Part shown: in pieces, positions 9,265 through 15,502 of the stretch
How the letters are laid out: every line of letters starts with the position of its first letter
Numbering within the stretch: position 1 is the stretch's first letter
NCBI GenBank assembly: GCA_937958015.1
Contig: CALGOA010000123.1
Coordinates: forward strand, 1-34,455
Source of the DNA: an uncultured Acidimicrobiales bacterium
GTDB taxonomy: Bacteria; Actinomycetota; Acidimicrobiia; Acidimicrobiales; SZUA-35
Length of the DNA stretch: 34,455 bases
Direction: 5' to 3'
Notes under the pieces: generated by a model
The model's database searches: none
What the model was told of the DNA's origin: nothing
Seen by the model: only the letters and a program-made list of their open reading frames with translations
Made by a program: the position numbers and the translations under genes

Positions 9265-9338
9265 CTGGTTTCGTCCGGCCCTCTAGGACCTGTCCAGCAC
9301 TTGCGAGGCCAGAACACCGGGGTGTCGCGTGAGGGTCG

Positions 9339-9344
9339 TAGACT
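9339..9344 (+). promoter_or_regulatory. -10 box of the efp-nusB promoter
   Basis: TAGACT ends nine bases before the efp ATG. GGAGG (9345-9349) follows at once, so either a nearly leaderless transcript or a longer one using GGAGG is possible. The 13-mer CGTAGACTGGAGG also occurs, on the other strand, in front of alaS. Confidence 0.45.
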
Positions 9345-9353
9345 GGAGGCGCT

Positions 9354-9917
9354 ATGGCGATGAACACTTCAGACTTCAAAAACGGAATGGCGATCGATCT
9401 GGGGAGCGAAGGTCTCTACCAGATCAACGCGTTCCAGCACGTCAAGCCCGGCAAGGGTGGAGCGTTCGTCCGCACCACTCTTCGCAACATGCGTACCGGC
9501 GCCGTCGTCGACCGCACCTTCCGAGCGGGCGAGAAGATGGAGCGGGCGTTCATCGAGAAGCGTGATCAGCAGTTCCTCTACAAAGACGCCGACGGGTTCG
9601 TCGTGATGGATTCCGAGAGTTACGAGCAGCTCACCGTGCCGGCCGAAACCATGGGTGATGCTGGTAACTATCTCCGTGAGGGTGACACGATCACCATTCA
9701 GTTCTACGGCAACGAGATCGTGGGTTCCGACATGGCGGCCGCCGTTGAACTGACGATCACCGAGACCGAACCCGGCGTTCAGGGCGATCGAGTTTCGGGT
9801 GCGCGCAAACCCGCCACGCTCGAGACCGGTCTCGTTATCCAGGTGCCGCTGTTCGTCGAGCAGGGCGACGTCGTGAAGGTTGATACCCGCTCTGGCGAGT
9901 ACATCACCCGCGCCTGA
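9354..9917 (+). CDS. efp: Elongation factor P
   Basis: Rescues ribosomes stalled on consecutive prolines by entering next to the P site. The 187-aa protein has the three-domain EF-P layout: KOW-like domain I with the loop HVKPGKGGAFVRTTLRNMRTG, whose Lys34 is the tip residue; an OB domain; and C-terminal GDVVKVDTRSGEYITRA. The loop resembles the Bacillus form more than the PGKGP loop described for Corynebacterium, since the last Pro is Gly here. No EpmA or EpmB gene is in the window. Its TGA overlaps the nusB ATG by one base. In Mycobacterium efp follows pepQ on the same strand; here it faces pepQ, which points to a local inversion. Confidence 0.97.
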   Translation: MAMNTSDFKNGMAIDLGSEGLYQINAFQHVKPGKGGAFVRTTLRNMRTGAVVDRTFRAGEKMERAFIEKRDQQFLYKDADGFVVMDSESYEQLTVPAETMGDAGNYLREGDTITIQFYGNEIVGSDMAAAVELTITETEPGVQGDRVSGARKPATLETGLVIQVPLFVEQGDVVKVDTRSGEYITRA

Positions 9918-10348
9918 TGAAGGCCCAAGTCCGCGGCGAGATCGGTAGCCGCCGAGCCGCCCGCGAAAACGCGGTCGAACTGGCCTACGAACAAGAGATG
10001 CGCGGCCTCGACGTGGAGCAGCTGCTGGCCGAACGGGTTCTGCCACCCGATGATCTCACCGTGGCGCTGTTGACCGACTCTCAAACCCACCGCGCCGAAG
10101 CCGACCGTCGAATCGACGAGGCGTCCGACCACTGGGACCTTCACCGCATGCCCGTGATGGACCTCACCGTGCTCCGACTGGCGGTCGCCGAACTGCTTGA
10201 AGCAAAAACTCCTCCCGGCGTCGTTATCGCTGAGACGGTGTACCTCACCGGGCTGTTCTCCACCGAGGAAAGCAGCCGTTTCGTCAACGGCATCCTGGGC
10301 GCGATCAGCCGGACCCTCAGCACCACTCCCCCCGACGAAGAGGAATAA
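9917..10348 (+). CDS. nusB: Transcription antitermination factor NusB
   Basis: A 143-aa all-helical RNA-binding protein that pairs with NusE (S10) on boxA of rRNA operons. Recognised by SRRAARENAVELAYEQEMRG at the N-terminus and the C-terminal pattern MDLTVLRLAVAELL ... PPGVVIAETVYLTGLFSTEESSRFVNGILGAI. Coupled to efp through TGATG. The gene is followed, without a clear U-tailed terminator, by the repeat/nuclease cassette. Confidence 0.95.
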   Translation: MKAQVRGEIGSRRAARENAVELAYEQEMRGLDVEQLLAERVLPPDDLTVALLTDSQTHRAEADRRIDEASDHWDLHRMPVMDLTVLRLAVAELLEAKTPPGVVIAETVYLTGLFSTEESSRFVNGILGAISRTLSTTPPDEEE

Positions 10349-10363
10349 CTCGGATCGGGATCC

Positions 10364-10380
10364 CGAACCGCGTCGACACT
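10364..10380 (+). repeat. Collapsed copy of the 49-nt palindromic repeat
   Basis: CGAACCGCGTCGACACT looks like a full copy from which 29 bases between the two TCGA arms are missing: left end, one shared TCGA, then the right end ACAC. It lies 32 bases before copy A, and 61 minus 29 equals 32, so the spacer register is kept. Confidence 0.5.
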
Positions 10381-10395
10381 CCTGCTCCGCCCCAT

Positions 10396-10444
10396 CGAAC
10401 CGTGTCGACAAACGCCCGCTGAGCGAGCACTACTCGACACACCC
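10396..10444 (+). repeat. 49-nt palindromic repeat, copy A (5' flank)
   Basis: Outer arms GTGTCGA (10402-10408) and TCGACAC (10434-10440) are perfect inverted repeats; an inner imperfect hairpin GCCCGCTGAGCGAGC lies between them. The unit begins CGAACC and ends ACACCC. It recurs 61 bases later as copy B and near-identically as copies C and D beyond the nuclease gene. Confidence 0.85.
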
Positions 10445-10456
10445 ACGACCCTGCAC

Positions 10457-10505
10457 CGAACCGTGTCGACAAACGCCTACTGAACGAGCGCTACTCGACA
10501 CGCCC
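10457..10505 (+). repeat. 49-nt palindromic repeat, copy B (5' flank)
   Basis: Same outer arms (GTGTCGA at 10463-10469, TCGACAC at 10495-10501); the inner hairpin is more divergent (GCCTACTGAACGAGC). Twelve unrelated bases separate it from copy A. Confidence 0.85.
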
Positions 10506-10580
10506 GCGACCCCGGTGGAGAGCGCCCACGGAGGTCGAGGCTCGACGGTTCTGTCACAGGGCTTCGTTATGGTCGATTCT

Positions 10581-10606
10581 GGCTCGGACCGTGCGGTCCT
10601 TGAGCC
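10581..10606 (+). other. Strong hairpin in the leader of the nuclease gene
   Basis: GGCTC-GGACC, loop GTGC, GGTCC-TT-GAGCC forms a ten-base-pair stem with a two-base bulge. No T run follows, so it is not a plain intrinsic terminator. It lies between the 5' repeats and the nuclease start. The rest of the gene-free stretch 10349-10652 holds the repeats above and no other feature I can support. Confidence 0.5.
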
Positions 10607-10652
10607 CCTCGAGCTCGTCTCCTCAGATCAAAATCGTCGAAGGAGACATGCC

Positions 10653-11585
10653 ATGTCGTTCAAACGTCTCGATCAGGTGCGTGCCTATGCCCGAGCCTCG
10701 TCCGGCTTCATTACCACCAAGGAACTTGCCCAACTGCAGATTCCGAGTTCCACCGCCCGCCGTTGGGCCCAAGGCGGCCAGCTAGTGAGATTCCAACGAG
10801 GCGTCTACCGAGTCGACGACGGCCTCATCGGATTCGACGAGGCAGTCGACCTCGCAGCCAAGGTGATGGGCCCTGACCGGGCGATCTCGGGACGCTCTGC
10901 GCTCGCCCTTTGGGATCTCCCCGGTGGTTCGCGTTCGAAAGTAGAAGTCGTCGGCCCTCCAGGAGCCACATCGATCTCGAAACATCTGATCTGTCATCGG
11001 TCCCGCGACCTTCGTCCCAGCGATGCGACGTTAGTCAACGGAATCCCCGTGTGTACGCCAACCCGCGCTCTGATTGATGGCTCTGCGGCCTTGAGCGACC
11101 AAGTGATTGGGGATGCTCTCGTTCGTGGTCGCCAGCGATCGTTGTTCTCGATCGACGAGGTGTCGATCCGCGTGGCGGAGTTGACTCGACCAGGGCGAGG
11201 CGGACTTTCGAACATTCGTCGCGTCCTCTCGACGGCCATCGAAGACACTGAGTCGCTTCGGCCTCAAAACGGGTACGAGCAGATGGCGCAGCGACTCTTC
11301 GAGTCGTTCGGCCTTCCCAAGCCGGTGGCGCAAATGCGAATCGACAGCGGGCGACAGGTGTTCTACGTCGACTTCGCATGGCCCAGCTGGCGGTTGATCG
11401 TCGAGTGCGATTCGATCTTGGCTCACAGCACCCAGACTGACTTGCAACACGACCTTTCTCGCCAGAACGCGCTCGTTCAGGCGGGTTGGCGAGTGTTGAG
11501 ATTCTCCTACTTCGACATCCGGGACCGACCAGAGCACGTTGCCGCAGTCCTTCGAGCCGAGTTCAAATCGGCGCAGGCAATCTGA
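10653..11585 (+). CDS. AbiEi-like winged-helix plus DUF559-like PD-(D/E)XK nuclease
   Basis: A 310-aa protein of unknown role. Residues ~1-55 form an AbiEi-type helix-turn-helix (SGFITTKELAQLQIPSSTARRWAQGGQLVRFQRGVYRV), ~60-150 match the AbiEi middle region (ISGRSALALWDLPG, TPTRALIDGSAAL), and the C-terminal ~100 residues carry a DUF559/Vsr-like endonuclease core: YVDFAWPSWRLIVECDS, giving Asp and Glu-X-Asp at catalytic positions, then GWRVLRFSYFDI. AAGGAG (10640-10645) suits the ATG at 10653; an out-of-frame ATG at 10648 is ignored. The frame is open back into nusB but that part only translates the repeats. No AbiEii toxin neighbours it, so it is not a standard AbiE pair. Flanking direct blocks of palindromic repeats and an interruption of conserved gene order suggest acquisition or a cassette (inference). 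Confidence 0.8.
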   Translation: MSFKRLDQVRAYARASSGFITTKELAQLQIPSSTARRWAQGGQLVRFQRGVYRVDDGLIGFDEAVDLAAKVMGPDRAISGRSALALWDLPGGSRSKVEVVGPPGATSISKHLICHRSRDLRPSDATLVNGIPVCTPTRALIDGSAALSDQVIGDALVRGRQRSLFSIDEVSIRVAELTRPGRGGLSNIRRVLSTAIEDTESLRPQNGYEQMAQRLFESFGLPKPVAQMRIDSGRQVFYVDFAWPSWRLIVECDSILAHSTQTDLQHDLSRQNALVQAGWRVLRFSYFDIRDRPEHVAAVLRAEFKSAQAI

Positions 11586-11604
11586 CCACACGTAGACCGA
11601 GCGC

Positions 11605-11616
11605 TTGTCGACCAAC
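11605..11616 (+). repeat. Possible remnant of the repeat, 3' flank
   Basis: TTGTCGACCAAC resembles the left arm of the repeat and lies exactly 32 bases before the equivalent position of copy C, the same offset as the collapsed copy has to copy A. The match is short and could be chance. Confidence 0.3.
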
Positions 11617-11630
11617 CGAGATTCGCAGCG

Positions 11631-11679
11631 CCGACTGTGTCCGCAAACGCCCGCTGAACGAGCACTACTCGACACACCC
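11631..11679 (+). repeat. 49-nt palindromic repeat, copy C (3' flank)
   Basis: From AAACGCCC through CTACTCGACACACCC it matches copy A at all but one base (A for G in the inner hairpin). The left arm has decayed to GTGTCCG. It starts 46 bases after the nuclease stop. Confidence 0.85.
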
Positions 11680-11691
11680 GCGCCGCCACAC

Positions 11692-11740
11692 CGAACCGGG
11701 TCGAGAAACGCCCGGTCAGCGGGCACTAATCGACACACCC
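11692..11740 (+). repeat. 49-nt palindromic repeat, copy D (3' flank)
   Basis: Starts 61 bases after copy C. The inner hairpin reads GCCCGGTCAGCGGGC, giving five perfect outer pairs (GCCCG/CGGGC), where copy A has one mismatch. It ends ten bases before the pepQ stop. Confidence 0.8.
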
Positions 11741-11749
11741 CGCCAGCAC

Positions 11750-12844
11750 CTACAGGGACGGGGCGAGACCCTTTGGGAATCTAGTGATGGTTTCGGGGCC
11801 GTCGGGGGTGGCGATAACCAGGTCTTCAACCCGCACGCCACCGACGCCGGGGATGTACGCCCCGGGTTCGACGGTCAGGGTCATCGACGCTTCCACCAAC
11901 CCTTCGATTCGGGCGGACAGGATCGGCGACTCGTGGATGAACAGTCCCACCCCGTGTCCCGTGCCGTGGCTGTAGGTCCCCTCCTGTCCGGAGGCGGTCA
12001 GATGATCGTGCGTTGTGGTGTGAATCGACAACAACTCCGCGCCCACCTGCACCTGAGCGACACCGGCCTGCTGAGCATGCGCAACGTTCTCGTACCAGCG
12101 AACCTGCTCGGCCGTCGGCTCTCCGCCAACCACGAACGTTCGGGTCATGTCGGAGCCATATCCGTCGACGGTGGCTCCGAAGTCGATCACGACCAGATCG
12201 CCATCTTCCATCACTCGTTCGGTCGGCCGAGCGTGCGGCTTTGCACCGTTCGGCCCGCTGGCCATGATCGTGTCGAAACTGGTGCGCTCGGACCCCCGGT
12301 CCGACATCTCGGCCTCCAGGATCCTGGCGGCCTGCCGTTCGGTCACCCCCGCCCGCAGATGTGGCAACGTCGCCGCCAGCGCCTCGTCTGCGATCGTTGC
12401 CGCTCGACGGAGGCTGTTGAGTTCCGACTCGTCCTTGTGGCGGCGCAACTCCGCCAAAAGTCCGTCGACGGCGTGCCAGACAACATCCGAGCCCTCGAAC
12501 GCTTCGACAAGGGCCCCGTGGGTCGCCACCGTCATGTGGTCGGCCTCGAAACCTGATGCCCCGGAGCCGAGTAACCGGCGCAGATGATCGTTGGGCCGTT
12601 CTCCGTCGGTCATGCCGGTTATGACGACATCGACCGAAGCGTCGAGCTGTTCACGGGCCTGATCCTCATATCGGCTATCGGTGATGAGCGTCGCCGTGCC
12701 ATCGACAAGCGTGACCTGGGCGCTCGAGCCGGTGAATCCGGTGAGCCACCGGACGTTGAGCAGATTGGTGACCAGCAGACGGTCGATGATCTGATGCTCG
12801 GCCAACGCTGCGAAGGTCCGGGTCCGCCGGGTGCTGTGACTCAT
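11750..12844 (-). CDS. pepQ: M24 metallopeptidase, Xaa-Pro dipeptidase/aminopeptidase
   Basis: Cleaves peptides with proline in the second position, in the cytoplasm. The 364-aa protein has a creatinase-like N-terminal domain (~1-125) and a pita-bread catalytic domain with the dinuclear metal ligands in order: two Asp in VIDFGATVDGYGSDMTRTF, His in GTGHGVGLFIHE, Glu in LTVEPGAYIPGVGGVRVED (two Glu). Its ATG overlaps the aroKB stop by four bases. The pairing with aroB and efp is conserved in actinobacteria. The 3' end abuts repeat copy D; the 164 bases from the nuclease stop to its own stop contain only repeats. Confidence 0.93.
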   Translation of the reverse strand: MSHSTRRTRTFAALAEHQIIDRLLVTNLLNVRWLTGFTGSSAQVTLVDGTATLITDSRYEDQAREQLDASVDVVITGMTDGERPNDHLRRLLGSGASGFEADHMTVATHGALVEAFEGSDVVWHAVDGLLAELRRHKDESELNSLRRAATIADEALAATLPHLRAGVTERQAARILEAEMSDRGSERTSFDTIMASGPNGAKPHARPTERVMEDGDLVVIDFGATVDGYGSDMTRTFVVGGEPTAEQVRWYENVAHAQQAGVAQVQVGAELLSIHTTTHDHLTASGQEGTYSHGTGHGVGLFIHESPILSARIEGLVEASMTLTVEPGAYIPGVGGVRVEDLVIATPDGPETITRFPKGLAPSL

Positions 12845-14376
12845 CGGTTGAAGACTTCGAACGCAGCCAGGAGAAGGTCGCGATCATCGACCCGAACCGT
12901 TTCCACCCCGTTCGGCCCATCGAGGACGAAGGTGACACCCTCGAGCGCCTTCTTGTCTCTCGAGAAGAGATCGACCAGCTCGACGGGATCGACCCCGTTG
13001 GGCAACGACGCGTCCAGTCCATAGGCATCGAGCACCCGGAAGTGTTCCGCGACTGCGGCCTCGTCGATCCGACCAAGCCGACGCGCGACTTCGGCCGCGT
13101 ACGGCAGCCCGATCGCCACGGCCGACCCATGGCGCAGGGTGTAGTCCTTAGCGGTCTCCAATGCGTGGGCCAGGGTATGTCCGTAGTTGAGAATGGCGCG
13201 ACGACCCGACTCGGTCTCGTCCTCGGCCACGACGTCGGCCTTCAATCGAACGCAGGCCGCAACCCGCTCCGCCAGATCGAGTTCGTCGAGCCGGCCGCCT
13301 CCGAGGAAGTGATACTTCGCCAGTTCACCCAAACCCGCGTCGTAGTCGGCCGTGGGCAGGGTCTGCAACGTTTCGGTGTCACACAACACCGCAATCGGCT
13401 GCCAAAACGATCCCACGAGGTTCTTTCCTTCTGCGAGATTGACGCCACACTTGCCGCCGATCGCGGCATCGATCTGTCCGAGCAGCGTGGTGGGGACGTG
13501 GATGACGTCGACGCCCCGGTGATACACGGACGCAACGAACCCGGCGAGGTCGGTGACGACTCCGCCGCCGACGCTGACCACGATGTCGTTGCGGGTCATG
13601 CCCCAACGGGCCATTTCGCCCGTAATTGTCTCGACCGTCTCCAACCGTTTGGCGATCTCGCCGTCGGGGACATGGAACACGCGGTGTTCGACGCCGGGGT
13701 CGACGCTCCACGGGAGATGTTCCTGGGTGATGATCGCGACGCGCTTCACGGTCGCCGGTATCACCTCGGCCAAATGGTGACGAACGCCCGAACCAACGTG
13801 GACGTCGTAACTCCGCCCTCCGCCGACATCCACCGGTTCATAGAAGACCGGACCATCGGTACTCGATCGGTCTCCGACGAGCCGAGCGACCTCGTCCACC
13901 GCAGCTCCTACCGACAGACCGCCGACCTCCACAATGTGCTGTGAGACCTCCCGATAGAGGGACTGTCGCTCCCGTTGGAGATGAAGAAGTGCCTCCTCGG
14001 GGTCGGCGCCGAGAAGAGGCCGGTTCGGGTCAGACCCGATTCGGTCGGCCAGTACTGCGGGTTCTGCTTCGAGGAACACCACCGTGGCACCCGAGATCTC
14101 CAACGCTTTCCGGTTCGGTTCACTGAGAACCGCTCCACCGCCCGTCGCCAGCACGATGGTTCCGCCGTCGCCCAGCACTTCCAGTAGCGCGCCGGTCTCC
14201 CTGGTTCGAAAACCGGCTTCGGCCTCGGTTGCGAAGATTTCGGGAATGGACTTTCCCGAGCGCTGCTGGATGACGTCGTCGAGGTCGACAAACGTCCGAC
14301 CGGAGCGCCGGGCGAGCCGACGGCCGATGGTTGTCTTTCCCGAACCCATCAAGCCGACGAGCACTACCGATTCCAT
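12841..14376 (-). CDS. aroKB: Shikimate kinase / 3-dehydroquinate synthase fusion
   Basis: Two shikimate-pathway enzymes in one 511-aa chain. Residues 1 to ~165 are shikimate kinase: P-loop GLMGSGKTT at 8-16, the shikimate Asp in FVDLDD, and ATGGGAV. After a short link, ~180 to the end is 3-dehydroquinate synthase: VSVGGGVVTDLAGFVASVYHRG (NAD), IHVPTTLLGQIDAAIGGKCGVN, EGKNLVGSFWQP, ELAKYHFLGGG, and zinc His in NYGHTLAHALE and LRHGSAVAIGL. They catalyse steps 5 and 2, so the fusion does not join consecutive reactions. An AroKB fusion is also known in Thermotoga; in Mycobacterium the genes are adjacent but separate. Both active sites look complete. The ATG lies 13 bases from the CoA-transferase stop and six after a TAACCT box. 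Confidence 0.95.
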   Translation of the reverse strand: MESVVLVGLMGSGKTTIGRRLARRSGRTFVDLDDVIQQRSGKSIPEIFATEAEAGFRTRETGALLEVLGDGGTIVLATGGGAVLSEPNRKALEISGATVVFLEAEPAVLADRIGSDPNRPLLGADPEEALLHLQRERQSLYREVSQHIVEVGGLSVGAAVDEVARLVGDRSSTDGPVFYEPVDVGGGRSYDVHVGSGVRHHLAEVIPATVKRVAIITQEHLPWSVDPGVEHRVFHVPDGEIAKRLETVETITGEMARWGMTRNDIVVSVGGGVVTDLAGFVASVYHRGVDVIHVPTTLLGQIDAAIGGKCGVNLAEGKNLVGSFWQPIAVLCDTETLQTLPTADYDAGLGELAKYHFLGGGRLDELDLAERVAACVRLKADVVAEDETESGRRAILNYGHTLAHALETAKDYTLRHGSAVAIGLPYAAEVARRLGRIDEAAVAEHFRVLDAYGLDASLPNGVDPVELVDLFSRDKKALEGVTFVLDGPNGVETVRVDDRDLLLAAFEVFNR

Positions 14377-14382
14377 GGACGA

Positions 14383-14388
14383 AGGTTA
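14383..14388 (-). promoter_or_regulatory. -10 box in front of aroKB
   Basis: TAACCT on the minus strand ends six bases before the aroKB ATG, in the 13-base gap after the CoA-transferase gene. This would give aroKB-pepQ its own leaderless transcript. Confidence 0.35.
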
Positions 14389-14389
14389 G

Positions 14390-15502
14390 CTACTCGGTTG
14401 GAGGGCCAGCGTGAGGATTCAAGGTCGGGGCCGGTCGGCGCACGATCTCGACCGCGGAGCCGCCGAACAGTCCGGGGTAGCGAACCTGGAGGAAGGTTCC
14501 GGTGCCGGGGTCGGCCACCTCGGCATAGGTGCCATTGTGGGCGACCTGTTCATCGGCCATGTGGGTTTCAAAATCGCTGACGACGGTCACGGGTACATCG
14601 GCTTCGGTGAACCGGCGCTCCCATCCCTCGGCTGAATCGGTGGCGAGAGCGGGCTCGAGCAACGCCACCATGCGGGTCCAGATGTGTTCGGCCCCATCCG
14701 ACTTCACGTACGCCCACTGGTCCGAATGCCCGATGGCTTCAAGAACACCCCGCAGTTGTGCACCGGTGACCGGCACGAGCGCGATCCAGCCATCCCCGGT
14801 CTCGAACAACACTCGGCCCAAACTGGTGCGGGCCGGGAACGGATCGGCCTCAGCGCCGGGGATGCGATGTCCGGTGCTGATGTCGCCGCCGTAGAAGTAG
14901 GCGTTCGCATCGACCATCGAGACATCGCAGACCATGCCTTCGCCGCTGGTGTTGCGGGCCAGCAGGGCGGCCGTTGCGGTCTGAGCCGCGGTCATTGCTG
15001 TGATCTTGTCGGCGACGTTCGAGTTGGCTTCGAACACATCGCCGTCGGCGCCGGTGGAGAGCATCGCCCCCGACCGGGCATGAATCACATTGTCGTAGGC
15101 GGGGCTGGTGGCCTTCGGACCCGTTTGCCCGTAGCCCGAGACCCGCACCCAGATCAGCTGGGGGAAGTCGCTTCGAATCGCTTCTGCCGTGAGCCCCATC
15201 GACTCGGCCACACCCGGACGCCAGTTGGTGAGGAAGACATCGGCTTGAGACAACAGCCGTTTCAGCTCGGCCATACCATCGGCCGACTTCAGATCGAGCG
15301 CCACCCCTTCCTTGTTCTGGTTGACGCCGCGAAACAACAGGGAGGAGTCTCCGTACAGCCGTCCCAGCCTTCGGTAGGTTTCGCCCCGCGGCGGTTCGAC
15401 TTTGATCACGTCAGCACCCAGGTCGGCCATGATCATCGTTGCGAACGGACCAGCGATGAACGCCGAGGCTTCCACAACTCGGATGCCTGCGAGCGGGGTC
15501 AT
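14390..15502 (-). CDS. CaiB/BaiF family (class III) CoA-transferase
   Basis: Moves CoA between an acyl-CoA and a free acid through an aspartyl-anhydride. The 370-aa protein has the family start LAGIRVVEASAFIAGPFATMIMADLGADVIKVEPP, NQNKEGVALDLK, the VSGYGQTGP motif and the likely nucleophile Asp at about residue 198 in CDVSMVDANAYF. Substrate unknown. The ATG at 15502 overlaps the dehydrogenase stop by four bases; the longer open frame upstream lies inside that gene. Pairing with an acyl-CoA dehydrogenase suggests a short catabolic step on an organic acid (inference). The pair stands where aroC is found in related genomes. Confidence 0.9.
   Translation of the reverse strand: MTPLAGIRVVEASAFIAGPFATMIMADLGADVIKVEPPRGETYRRLGRLYGDSSLLFRGVNQNKEGVALDLKSADGMAELKRLLSQADVFLTNWRPGVAESMGLTAEAIRSDFPQLIWVRVSGYGQTGPKATSPAYDNVIHARSGAMLSTGADGDVFEANSNVADKITAMTAAQTATAALLARNTSGEGMVCDVSMVDANAYFYGGDISTGHRIPGAEADPFPARTSLGRVLFETGDGWIALVPVTGAQLRGVLEAIGHSDQWAYVKSDGAEHIWTRMVALLEPALATDSAEGWERRFTEADVPVTVVSDFETHMADEQVAHNGTYAEVADPGTGTFLQVRYPGLFGGSAVEIVRRPAPTLNPHAGPPTE

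Noticed and set aside
10197-10652. Upstream extension of the nuclease frame into nusB (462-aa version).
   Set aside because: It runs in another frame through nusB and then translates the palindromic repeats; AAGGAG before the ATG at 10653 and family similarity begin there.
10653-11585. An AbiE-type toxin-antitoxin pair.
   Set aside because: No AbiEii-like nucleotidyltransferase lies beside it; the protein itself ends in a nuclease domain.
10396-11740. The repeats as a CRISPR array.
   Set aside because: Only two copies on each side, 12-base spacers, internal palindromes and no cas genes.
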